A stretch of 64,000 nucleotides of DNA from Salinimicrobium gaetbulicola (GTDB taxonomy: Bacteria > Bacteroidota > Bacteroidia > Flavobacteriales > Flavobacteriaceae). Each line of letters starts with the position of its first letter. The stretch's first letter is position 1. The stretch is from positions 806,001 to 870,000 of the forward strand of contig NZ_JBHTJP010000035.1 of NCBI RefSeq assembly GCF_042676025.1, given 5' to 3'. A model generated the notes under the pieces. That model did not search any database and was not told the DNA's origin. It worked only from the letters and a program-made list of their open reading frames with translations. The position numbers and the translations under genes were made by a program. Of this stretch, positions 33,178 to 40,919 are shown in pieces.

Positions 33178-33420
33178 TTGCGTTTCCATGCGTTGCCTTA
33201 GAAGATCTTTCTCTTCTTTAGTACAGGATTTGAGGTCAGCTTTCTTTATAAGCTGCGAGAGTTTGTGGTTCTTATGATTATAATCCTTACATGGCTTACA
33301 AAAAAAAAGGTGTAACCTAAGTTTGACCTTGTCACTGAAGCTAGCCTCCTGATATTCTGCTTTATTGCAATAACTTGCTGCATCTTCACACTTAAGGCCT
33401 AATAAACTACTTATACTCAT
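33160..33420 (-). CDS. Small Cys-rich protein, putative anti-sigma or sigma-coupled factor
   Basis: An 86-residue protein that starts 2 bp after the sigma-factor gene, so the two are cotranscribed. An upstream in-frame ATG would overlap the sigma gene. It has CNKAEYQEASFSDKVKLRLH followed by LFFCKPCKDYNHKNHKL, a Cys/His arrangement (CxxC preceded by His) reminiscent of zinc-binding anti-sigma domains but without a membrane segment. The functional call rests on position and this motif; no named family is certain. The 3' end overlaps the convergent UbiA-like gene by 18 bp. Confidence 0.65.
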   Translation of the reverse strand: MSISSLLGLKCEDAASYCNKAEYQEASFSDKVKLRLHLFFCKPCKDYNHKNHKLSQLIKKADLKSCTKEEKDLLRQRMETQSETSK

Positions 33421-33422
33421 CA

Positions 33423-33974
33423 CTAAAACCAGTTTTTTTCTAAACAATTAGCCAGAAAAGTTCTGGCTCTGTGTATTATTACCCATAGATTAGACGGTGT
33501 AATTTTGTATTCATTACAGATTGCTTCCGTATCAATTCCCTCAATTGTTTTCATTTTAAATATCCTGGCCTGTTTTTTAGGAAGTTGATCCATGCAATCA
33601 AGAATAGCCAAACCCAGTTCTTTATTCTCCATTTCATCCTCGGCGGTTCTGTCTGAAAGGTCGGCAACTTTTTCTTCTAGCCACTCTCCCTCAGCCTCTC
33701 CATCGGGAAGCGTCACTTTTACTTCTGCTTTACCTTTATTAGAATTGATCTTTCGGTAATAATCAATGATCTTCCTTTTTAGGATAGATATGAGCCAGGT
33801 GCGTTCACTAGCATCTCCTTTAAAATTTTTCATGGAATTGAGTGCCGCCAAAAATGTTTCTGAAATGAGGTCATTGGCTACTTCCCGATCATTTACCCGC
33901 ACAATTGTATAATTGAACAGGTAATCGGCATAACGGTCAACCCATTTATCAGGATCTAGTTTGTTTTTGGCCAT
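33423..33974 (-). CDS. RNA polymerase sigma factor, ECF (sigma-70 family)
   Basis: A 183-residue ECF sigma factor. Region 2 lies at about residues 15-75 (VANDLISETFLAALNSM and TWLISILKRKIIDYYR). Region 4 lies at about 125-180 (LPKKQARIFKMKTIEG and EYKITPSNLWVIIHRARTFL). The linker is acidic. It directs RNA polymerase to an unknown regulon. The downstream Cys-rich gene is probably its regulator. The group resembles flavobacterial ECF factors encoded with a short zinc-binding partner; the inducing signal is unknown. Confidence 0.9.
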   Translation of the reverse strand: MAKNKLDPDKWVDRYADYLFNYTIVRVNDREVANDLISETFLAALNSMKNFKGDASERTWLISILKRKIIDYYRKINSNKGKAEVKVTLPDGEAEGEWLEEKVADLSDRTAEDEMENKELGLAILDCMDQLPKKQARIFKMKTIEGIDTEAICNEYKITPSNLWVIIHRARTFLANCLEKNWF

Positions 33975-34073
33975 TTCATTTCGAACTCTTCTTTAAAATT
34001 AGCAAAAGATGTGCGAATATTTTGAAGAAATGGCAATTGTTTTAACCTGATTCACAAAGTTTTATGTAGGATT

Positions 34074-36107
34074 TTACTTCTTCGGAAGTAATCCGGCTCG
34101 ACGAAGTAATGCTTCCGGAGCAGGCTCTTTTCCGCGGAAACGTTTATACAGAGTCAGTGGATGTTCTGTTCCTCCCTGGGAAAGGATTGTATCCCTGAAC
34201 TTTTGTGCGGTTTCCCTGTCGAAAATGCCTTTTTCGGAAAAATATTCGAAGGTGTCTGCATCGAGAACTTCAGCCCACTTGTATGAGTAGTAGCCTGCAG
34301 CATATCCTCCCTGGAAGATATGCGAGAAAGAAGTGCTCATGCAGTTTTCCTTCACATCTGGAAACAGCTGGGTGGGTTCAAAGGCCTTCTCTTCGTGGTC
34401 TTTTACATTGTCGATCTTAGTTGGGTCAATACTATGCCAGTCCATATCAAGCATCCCAAAGCTAAGTTGTCTAAGGGTAGCCATTCCTTCATGGAAGGTA
34501 GCCGACTTTTTTATCTTCTGAATAAGTTCATGGGGAATGACTTCCCCGGTTTGGTAATGCTTTGCAAAAAGTTCAAGTGCATCTTTCTCGTAGCACCAGT
34601 TCTCCAGTACCTGGCTGGGAAGTTCGACGAAATCCCAGAAAACGTTGGTTCCTGAAATACTTGGATAGATAGTATCTGCAAGCATGCCGTGAAGGGCATG
34701 ACCAAATTCATGGAATAAAGTGGTCACCTCGTTAAAGGTTAATAAAGAAGGTTCATCCTCTGTGGGTTTTGTAAAATTACAGACTATGGATATATGAGGT
34801 CGTTCGTTCTTTTCACTTTTGCGATACTGGGACTTGTAGGATGTCATCCATGCACCGCCTCTTTTTCCCTCTCTTGGGTGGAAATCTGCATAGAAAAGAG
34901 AGATGTCTTTTCCATCTTCATCTGTAACCTTATAGGTATTAACTTCCGGGTGGTAGGTGTCAACATCAAAAACTTCCTGGAATTTCAATCCATATAAACG
35001 TTCAGCAACCATGAAGACTCCCTGGATCACCTGGTTGAGTTCAAAATAAGGTTTTAGCTGCTCATCGTCCAGGTCAAACAACTTCTGTTTCAATTTTTCG
35101 CCAAAGTAAGCTGCATCCCACTTTTGAAGTTTGTCAATCCCTTCAAGATCTTTTGCAAAACTTTCGAGTTCTTCAAATTCCTTTTCTGCGGCCGGTTTTG
35201 CTTTTTCAAGTAATTCCTGCATGAATGATTTTACCTTCTCTGGCGTTTCAGCCATTCTCTCTTCCAGCTTGAAATGAGCATAGGTAGGATAACCAAGAAG
35301 TTTGGCTTTTTGATAACGAAGTTTTACGATCTGTAATACGTTTTCCTGATTGTCATATTTATCCCTGTGGAATCCTTTTGAACCAAATGCTAAAGCCATC
35401 TCCTTTCGTAAATCACGGTTTTTGGCGTATTTCATGAAAGGCAGGTAGCTTGGATAATGCAGATTGAATACCCAGCCTTCCTTGTTTTTTGACTTGGCGA
35501 GCATTTTTGCAGCGCTTATCACACCCTTTGGTAAGCCCTCTAAATCTTTCTCATTGGTAAGATGTAATTCATATCTATTCGTTTCGGCAAGTACATTTTC
35601 CCCGAAACTCAGGCTCAGGGTCGCAAGTTTTTTGTCGAGCTCCCTTAATTCTTTCTTGCCTTCATCAGTTAAGTTCGCCCCATTGCGGGTGAACATTTTA
35701 TATTTCTTCTCTAGAAGCGTGCTTTGTTCTATGCTGAGGTCAGAATTTTCCTGCTTATCGAAAACTTGCTTCACTCTTTCGAAAAGTTCCGTATTCTGAA
35801 TGATATCATTCTTAAAATCAGTCAGTACCGGAGAGATTTCCTGAGCTAATTGTTGTATTTCATCGTTGGTCTCAGCAGAATTCAAATTAAAGAAAATGCT
35901 GGTGATCCTATCTAGTTTACTCCCAGCAAATTCAAGGGCTTCGATAGTATTTTCAAAAGTGGGCTCCTCTTTTGAATGGGTTATTTTTTCAATTTCCTTT
36001 TTGGCAAGATCGATCGCTTCGTGAATAGCCGGTTGAAAATGTTCCGTTTTTATTTTTGAAAAGGGAGCAGTTTCAAAAGGTTGAAGAAGTGGATTAGTTG
36101 ATGCCAT
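34074..36107 (-). CDS. M3 family oligopeptidase (thimet/oligopeptidase A/Dcp type)
   Basis: A 677-residue zinc metallopeptidase of the M3A group. HEFGH near residues 466-470 (FHEFGHALHGML) gives the zinc-binding motif; WDFVELPSQVLENW and YAAGYYSYKWAEVLDAD are the other conserved blocks. No signal peptide is seen, so it is cytoplasmic and probably trims short peptides made by other proteases. Oligopeptidase A and dipeptidyl carboxypeptidase cannot be separated by eye. The gene is single, with its upstream region also holding the small-RNA candidate at 36203-36330. Confidence 0.93.
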   Translation of the reverse strand: MASTNPLLQPFETAPFSKIKTEHFQPAIHEAIDLAKKEIEKITHSKEEPTFENTIEALEFAGSKLDRITSIFFNLNSAETNDEIQQLAQEISPVLTDFKNDIIQNTELFERVKQVFDKQENSDLSIEQSTLLEKKYKMFTRNGANLTDEGKKELRELDKKLATLSLSFGENVLAETNRYELHLTNEKDLEGLPKGVISAAKMLAKSKNKEGWVFNLHYPSYLPFMKYAKNRDLRKEMALAFGSKGFHRDKYDNQENVLQIVKLRYQKAKLLGYPTYAHFKLEERMAETPEKVKSFMQELLEKAKPAAEKEFEELESFAKDLEGIDKLQKWDAAYFGEKLKQKLFDLDDEQLKPYFELNQVIQGVFMVAERLYGLKFQEVFDVDTYHPEVNTYKVTDEDGKDISLFYADFHPREGKRGGAWMTSYKSQYRKSEKNERPHISIVCNFTKPTEDEPSLLTFNEVTTLFHEFGHALHGMLADTIYPSISGTNVFWDFVELPSQVLENWCYEKDALELFAKHYQTGEVIPHELIQKIKKSATFHEGMATLRQLSFGMLDMDWHSIDPTKIDNVKDHEEKAFEPTQLFPDVKENCMSTSFSHIFQGGYAAGYYSYKWAEVLDADTFEYFSEKGIFDRETAQKFRDTILSQGGTEHPLTLYKRFRGKEPAPEALLRRAGLLPKK

Positions 36108-36202
36108 ATTTTGTTAATTTTTATCTATAAAAACAGAACTCTTAACGAAAATTTCTGCTTTTACTGATGAGAAACAATTTTTTTTTATTTACTTTAACAG
36201 TC

Positions 36203-36330
36203 CTTAGGGTATAGATAAGAAATAAAGAATAGTAGCCTTTAGGTTTTTGATTAATATATTTAGAATGGTTAATAAATACTATTAAAACAATTAGAAGCTA
36301 CTGTAAGCCACGTGAAAACGTGGCTTTTTT
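36203..36330 (+). ncRNA. Candidate small RNA with 6S-like fold between the M3 peptidase gene and purE
   Basis: There is a strong + strand terminator (AAGCCACGT, GAAA loop, ACGTGGCTT, then T6; 36305-36330), but no + strand gene precedes it. Upstream, TAGTAGC (36230-36236) pairs with GCTACTG (36297-36303), enclosing a large AT-rich loop with an inner hairpin AATGGT (36264-36269) / ACTATT (36278-36283). A closing stem, an internal bubble and a terminal hairpin recall 6S RNA. A weak -7-like TACTTTAA at 36190-36197 would start it near 36203. The 5' end is a guess, and the 3' end touches the purE stop codon. A decayed terminator is the alternative. Confidence 0.45.
36305..36330 (+). terminator. Plus-strand terminator without a plus-strand gene
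   Basis: A 9-bp perfect stem with a GAAA tetraloop and T-run. Read on the minus strand it lacks the T-run, so it is oriented against purE. Confidence 0.75.
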
Positions 36331-36814
36331 ATTTCTTCAGGTTCTTAGCGCCTTCAATAACTTTTTCCTTCAGGCCTTCTTTATATTCAAGGACTTTATT
36401 GAGAACATTTTTGTCAGCACTTCCAATTATTTGAGCTGCCAGAATTCCCGCATTTTTCGACCCGTTTAAGGCTACGGTGGCAACCGGGACTCCCCCGGGC
36501 ATTTGTAAGATGGAAAGTACCGAATCCCATCCGTCTATAGAGTTGCTTGATTTTATAGGAACTCCAATTACCGGAAGAGGGGATAAGGAAGCGATCATCC
36601 CGGGAAGGTGGGCTGCACCCCCTGCTCCGGCAATGATTACCTGGATACCGCGTGTATGGGCATTTTTACCGTAATCAAAAAGTTTTTCGGGAGTTCGGTG
36701 AGCTGAAACGATGTCAACCTCCGTTTCGATCCCAAAACTTTCTAAAATATCAACAGCCTCCTGCATTACAGGAAGGTCGCTGGTACTGCCCATTATTATT
36801 CCGACTTTGCTCAT
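36329..36814 (-). CDS. purE: N5-carboxyaminoimidazole ribonucleotide mutase
   Basis: A 161-residue class I PurE that converts N5-CAIR to CAIR in purine synthesis. The substrate loop is GIIMGSTSDLPVM (residues 5-17), followed by VSAHRTPEKLFDYG, with the catalytic His in SAHRTP. AGAGGAAHLPGMIASL and VGVPIKSS are further conserved segments. It follows purK by 10 bp on the same strand, and the two enzymes act in sequence. It ends at the + strand terminator described at 36305-36330. Confidence 0.96.
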   Translation of the reverse strand: MSKVGIIMGSTSDLPVMQEAVDILESFGIETEVDIVSAHRTPEKLFDYGKNAHTRGIQVIIAGAGGAAHLPGMIASLSPLPVIGVPIKSSNSIDGWDSVLSILQMPGGVPVATVALNGSKNAGILAAQIIGSADKNVLNKVLEYKEGLKEKVIEGAKNLKK

Positions 36815-36824
36815 CTTTTGTTTT

Positions 36825-37991
36825 TTAGATTAGTTCGTTTCCTATGACTTTTATGGTGGCCTTTACTTTTTCAGCAATGGCTCTCGCTTCATTAAGATCT
36901 TCATTAACTATGGTAACATGACCCATTTTTCTGAAGGGGCGTGTGATTTTCTTTCCATAGATATGAGGGGTTACCCCTTTAAACTTCAGGATTTCGGAGA
37001 TATTTTCATAAATGACATCACCTGTGTAGCCTTCTTCGCCAACCAGATTCACCATAACCCCACCAACTTTGCTATCTGTGTTTCCTAGTGGAAGATCGAG
37101 AATAGCTCGAAGGTGTTGTTCGAATTGATTAGTGAAACTGCCCTCTATGCTGTAATGGCCACTGTTATGAGGCCTCGGCGCTACTTCGTTCACCAGGATC
37201 TGGTCATCTTCTGTCTGAAACATTTCAACGGCCAATAGTCCTACGTGTTCAAATGCTTCGGAAACTTTTTTGGCGATCTCTCTTGCTTTTTCTGCCACGG
37301 AAGTCTCTATCCTCGCCGGACAAATAACGTATTCCACCTGATTTGCTTCAGGGTGAAACTCCATTTCCACAACCGGATAAGTATTTACTTCGCCTGAAGG
37401 GTTTCTGGAAACAATAACTGCCAATTCATTTTTGAAAGGGATCAGTTCTTCTGCAATACAAGGGGTTTCTGGTAAGTCTTCCAACGCCTCTTTATTTTTT
37501 ATCACTGCGACACCCTTCCCGTCATAGCCTCCGGTGGTACTTTTCCAAACAAAAGGCAGGACGGTTTCTTCATTTTCGACACTGCTTAAAAGTGCCTTTT
37601 TAGAATCGAATTTTTTAAAAGGGGCTGTTGGAATCGCATTTTCTTTATAAAAAGATTTTTGAATTCCTTTATCCTGGATCTTTTTTAGCGTATTAGAGGA
37701 AGGATATACTTTTTTGCCCTCCTGTTCCAGTTTGATCAGAGCCTCTACATTTACCGATTCTATTTCAAAAGTAATGACATCAGCTTGCCTTCCGAATTGG
37801 AGTACCGTCTCGTAATCCATAAGATCGCCCTGGGAAAAAGAGTCGCAGGCAATGCGGGAAGGTGCTTCGGCGCTGGGATCCAGTACCAATGTTTGAATAT
37901 CAAATTTTCGCGTTTCGTAGAGCAGCATTTTTCCTAACTGGCCGCCACCTAGAATTCCGAGTTTAAAATCTGAAGAAAAATAATTGTTCAT
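36825..37991 (-). CDS. purK: 5-(Carboxyamino)imidazole ribonucleotide synthase
   Basis: A 388-residue ATP-grasp enzyme that uses ATP and bicarbonate to carboxylate AIR to N5-CAIR. LGILGGGQLGKML lies at residues 12-24, and KSTTGGYDGKGVAVI and EELIPFKNELAVIVSR are the ATP-grasp segments. EVAPRPHNSGHYSIEG is the PurK signature near residue 265. It supplies the substrate of PurE, encoded 10 bp downstream. The promoter lies just upstream (minus strand, 38015-38008), leaving a leader of about 10 nt. It is divergent from hpt-adk. Confidence 0.96.
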   Translation of the reverse strand: MNNYFSSDFKLGILGGGQLGKMLLYETRKFDIQTLVLDPSAEAPSRIACDSFSQGDLMDYETVLQFGRQADVITFEIESVNVEALIKLEQEGKKVYPSSNTLKKIQDKGIQKSFYKENAIPTAPFKKFDSKKALLSSVENEETVLPFVWKSTTGGYDGKGVAVIKNKEALEDLPETPCIAEELIPFKNELAVIVSRNPSGEVNTYPVVEMEFHPEANQVEYVICPARIETSVAEKAREIAKKVSEAFEHVGLLAVEMFQTEDDQILVNEVAPRPHNSGHYSIEGSFTNQFEQHLRAILDLPLGNTDSKVGGVMVNLVGEEGYTGDVIYENISEILKFKGVTPHIYGKKITRPFRKMGHVTIVNEDLNEARAIAEKVKATIKVIGNELI

Positions 37992-38007
37992 CAGGCTGGT
38001 GTTTCAG

Positions 38008-38015
38008 CAAAAATA
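38008..38015 (-). promoter_or_regulatory. -7 element of purK-purE
   Basis: The minus strand reads TATTTTTG (TAnnTTTG), 16 nt before the purK ATG. Confidence 0.55.
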
Positions 38016-38064
38016 ATTTTAAAATTCTGAATTGCCGAAAGATTCAGATATAAATGCCCTTTAT

Positions 38065-38100
38065 TTTGGGCTAATGAGTTGTCAGGAATATGTATCTTTG
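38065..38100 (+). promoter_or_regulatory. Promoter of the hpt-adk gene
   Basis: TTTG (38065-38068) and TATCTTTG (38093-38100), an exact -7 match with a longish 24-nt spacer. It lies inside the longest open frame, so translation must start downstream of it, at TTG 38122. Confidence 0.6.
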
Positions 38101-38121
38101 CTACCCAAAAATAAATTTGGT

Positions 38122-39231
38122 TTGGTACAACTACACGATTTGAAATTTACGCCCTTTATTTCTGAAGCCGAGATCAACGTTGGGATTGAAAAAGTGGCAG
38201 CAAAGATCAATGAAGATTTTGAAGGAAAAACTCCTGTGTTTCTGGGGGTTTTAAATGGTGCTTTTCTCTTTGCTTCTGAAGTGATCAAGAGATTTAAAGG
38301 AGATTGTGAGGTGAGCTTTGTAAAGTTGAGCTCTTATGAAGGGACTTCCACAACCGGTGCGGTGAACTCTTTGATGGGGCTTACCCAGTCCCTGGAAGGT
38401 CGTCATGTGGTGGTGATCGAAGATATCGTGGATACGGGAAATACCCTGGAAAGTCTTGATAAGATCCTAGAAGCTGAAAAGGTGGCGCAATACAAGATCG
38501 CAACGCTTTTCTATAAACCAAATTCTTATAAAAAATCTTTGCCCATTGATTACGTTGGAATGGAAATTCCCAATGACTTTATCGTGGGCTACGGCCTGGA
38601 CTATGACGGACTTGGTCGAAATCTTACTCAGGTATACAAACTTAAAGAAACAAAGATGACAAACATCGTGTTGTTTGGCCCTCCGGGAGCCGGAAAAGGG
38701 ACTCAAGCTACCATTCTTAAAGAAGCTTACAACCTAAAACATATTTCTACCGGAGATGTTTTTAGGTTCAATATTAAAAACGAGACCGAATTGGGAATGA
38801 TGGCCAAGTCTTATATGGACAAAGGGCAATTGGTTCCTGATGCAGTGACCATTGATATGCTCAAAGCTGAGGTTCAAAAAGACCTAGATGGAAACGGTTT
38901 CATCTTTGACGGTTTCCCAAGAACTGTTGCCCAGGCTGAAGCTCTTGAGGAATTATTGAATGATGAAGGGACCGAGGTAAGCGCGATGATCGCATTGGAA
39001 GTGGAAGATGATCTTTTGGTTCAACGTTTATTGGAAAGAGGGAAGACCTCCGGAAGACCTGATGATGCGAATGAAGAGGTCATTAGAAGAAGAATAAAAG
39101 TATACTACGAAGAGACTGCTATTTTAAAGCAGTTCTACCTGAAGCAGAATAAGTATTTTGGAGTGAATGGGGTAGGTAGTATTGAAGAAATAACAAATAG
39201 GTTAAAAGCGGTGATCGATCAACTTTCTTAG
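38122..39231 (+). CDS. adk: Hypoxanthine phosphoribosyltransferase - adenylate kinase fusion
   Basis: A 369-residue fusion. Residues 1-176 are a purine phosphoribosyltransferase with the PRPP-binding motif VVVIEDIVDTGNT (96-108). Residues 179-369 are adenylate kinase with P-loop GPPGAGKGT (186-194), GFIFDGFPRT, and a short LID (LLERGKTSGRPDD). The kinase half begins with its own Met179, preceded by a Lys-rich linker. The frame is open back to 38032, but a promoter at 38093-38100 rules that out. TTG at 38122 gives MVQLHDLKFTPF, the normal N-terminus and length for the flavobacterial fusion. The two halves would couple purine salvage to AMP phosphorylation. It is divergent from purK and followed by obg. 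Confidence 0.9.
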   Translation: MVQLHDLKFTPFISEAEINVGIEKVAAKINEDFEGKTPVFLGVLNGAFLFASEVIKRFKGDCEVSFVKLSSYEGTSTTGAVNSLMGLTQSLEGRHVVVIEDIVDTGNTLESLDKILEAEKVAQYKIATLFYKPNSYKKSLPIDYVGMEIPNDFIVGYGLDYDGLGRNLTQVYKLKETKMTNIVLFGPPGAGKGTQATILKEAYNLKHISTGDVFRFNIKNETELGMMAKSYMDKGQLVPDAVTIDMLKAEVQKDLDGNGFIFDGFPRTVAQAEALEELLNDEGTEVSAMIALEVEDDLLVQRLLERGKTSGRPDDANEEVIRRRIKVYYEETAILKQFYLKQNKYFGVNGVGSIEEITNRLKAVIDQLS

Positions 39232-39269
39232 TTGACGATATATCGCAATCAAAATATAAGGTAAGGCAC

Positions 39270-40277
39270 ATGACTGAAGGGAATTTTGTAGACTATGTAA
39301 AGATCCATATTAACTCCGGAAACGGGGGAAAAGGTTCTGCCCATTTGCATCGTGAAAAATATATCACCAAAGGTGGACCAGACGGTGGAGATGGAGGTCG
39401 TGGAGGTCATGTTGTCTTGAAAGGGAACAAGAATCTTTGGACCTTATTTCACCTAAAATTCAAAAGACACGTAAAAGCTGGGCACGGAGAACACGGAAGT
39501 AAACAACGAAGTTCCGGTGCCGACGGGGAAGATCAATATATTGAAGTGCCTTTAGGTACTGTGATTCGCGATACCGAAACTCAGGATATACTTCATGAGA
39601 TCACTGAAGATGGACAGGAAGTGGTCATTGCTGAAGGTGGAAAAGGAGGCTTGGGTAACTGGCATTTCAAGTCATCTACAAACCAGACTCCAAGATACGC
39701 TCAGCCGGGAATCCCGGGTGAGGAGAAAGACATTACCTTAGAGCTTAAAATATTGGCCGATGTCGGATTGGTAGGATTTCCTAATGCCGGGAAATCTACA
39801 TTGCTTTCTGTGATCACAGCAGCAAAACCAAAGATCGCTGATTACGAGTTCACTACTTTAAAACCGAATCTTGGGATCGTACAATACAGGGACTTCAAAA
39901 CTTTTGTTGTTGCCGATATTCCCGGGATCATTGAAGGCGCTGCAGAAGGTAAGGGGATTGGTCACCGATTCCTGCGTCATATTGAAAGAAACTCTACGTT
40001 GCTTTTCCTTATTCCTGCAGATGCCAAGGATATTACAAAGCAATATGAAATTCTTGTAGATGAGTTAAGGCGTTACAATCCAGAAATGCTGGATAAGGAT
40101 CGCCTTATTGCCATTTCCAAAAGTGATATGCTGGATGACGAATTGAAAGCGGAATTGAAGGAGGAGTTGGATAATGCTTTTGATGTGCCTTATATGTTCA
40201 TTTCTTCTGTTGCCCAGCTGGGCTTGACCGAACTTAAAGATAAGCTTTGGGAAATGCTTAATAAAGAAGTTGAATAG
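39270..40277 (+). CDS. obg: GTPase Obg/CgtA
   Basis: A 335-residue ribosome-associated GTPase. The glycine-rich Obg domain (residues 1-158) starts VDYVKIHINSGNGGKGSAHL and contains KGGPDGGDGGRGGHVVL. The G domain has P-loop GFPNAGKST (about 167-175), switch DYEFTTLKPNLG, DIPGIIEGA and SKSD. There is no Obg C-terminal extension, which is usual in Bacteroidota. It assists 50S subunit assembly. It follows hpt-adk after 38 bp, so the two may share a transcript. Confidence 0.95.
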   Translation: MTEGNFVDYVKIHINSGNGGKGSAHLHREKYITKGGPDGGDGGRGGHVVLKGNKNLWTLFHLKFKRHVKAGHGEHGSKQRSSGADGEDQYIEVPLGTVIRDTETQDILHEITEDGQEVVIAEGGKGGLGNWHFKSSTNQTPRYAQPGIPGEEKDITLELKILADVGLVGFPNAGKSTLLSVITAAKPKIADYEFTTLKPNLGIVQYRDFKTFVVADIPGIIEGAAEGKGIGHRFLRHIERNSTLLFLIPADAKDITKQYEILVDELRRYNPEMLDKDRLIAISKSDMLDDELKAELKEELDNAFDVPYMFISSVAQLGLTELKDKLWEMLNKEVE

Positions 40278-40331
40278 GTAACTTGTTCATATTGAGCGTG
40301 TTTTTTCTTATTTTTAAAGGAAAAGCACGCC

Positions 40332-40853
40332 ATGAAAATCTTCAAATATCTTTTTTTACTAATATTCATTGCCTCCTGCAATGCGCCTCAGGCTGTTTAT
40401 GATTATGATGAACAGGCTAATTTTTCTACTTATAGATCCTACGGAATTTATCCCGACCTAAGGACCGGGCTTAGTCAGCTTGATGAACGCAGGTTGATAG
40501 AGAGTATAGACCGCGCCATGAGGAGCAAACAATTATCCGCTTCAGAAGATCCTGATCTTCTTTTAAATATTTATTCCGAAGAATTCAGAAAGGAAAGTGA
40601 TTCCCGCCTGGGAATTGGTGTGGGAGGTACCGGAAGAAATGTTGGAGTAGGTGTGAGCGGCGGAATTCCAATTGGTGGTACAGAAACCTATCTTCGCCTC
40701 ACTTTTGACCTTATTGACGCTAATACGAATGCTCTTGTGTGGCAGGCAGTGGTGGAAAGTGTGTTTGATCTTGATGCTTCGCCTGAAATGCGCCAGCAAA
40801 AATTTGATGCCATCGTGGAAAAGGCTCTTAAAGGATATCCTCCAAAAAGGTGA
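40332..40853 (+). CDS. DUF4136 domain lipoprotein
   Basis: A 173-residue lipoprotein: signal peptide with lipobox LIFIASC at Cys16, followed by the DUF4136 pattern. This includes FSTYRSYGIYPDL (near 32-44), DERRLIESIDRAM, ADPDLLLNIY-type SEDPDLLLNIYSEE, a Gly-rich loop (GVGGTGRNVGVGVSGG), and LRLTFDLIDANTNALVWQAV near the end. The function of the family is unknown; it is probably anchored in the outer or inner membrane facing the periplasm. It lies 54 bp behind obg and ends at the terminator at 40868-40895. Confidence 0.85.
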   Translation: MKIFKYLFLLIFIASCNAPQAVYDYDEQANFSTYRSYGIYPDLRTGLSQLDERRLIESIDRAMRSKQLSASEDPDLLLNIYSEEFRKESDSRLGIGVGGTGRNVGVGVSGGIPIGGTETYLRLTFDLIDANTNALVWQAVVESVFDLDASPEMRQQKFDAIVEKALKGYPPKR

Positions 40854-40867
40854 AATTACAAAAATTT

Positions 40868-40895
40868 AAAAAGCCCTGAATTATCAGGGCTTTTT
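40868..40895. terminator. Bidirectional terminator
   Basis: A perfect 12-bp stem AAAAAGCCCTGA / TCAGGGCTTTTT with a 4-nt loop, between the convergent DUF4136 gene and OmpA-family gene. It works in either direction. Confidence 0.85.
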
Positions 40896-40919
40896 CATTG
40901 GTTGGTTAGTTAGAGGAAG

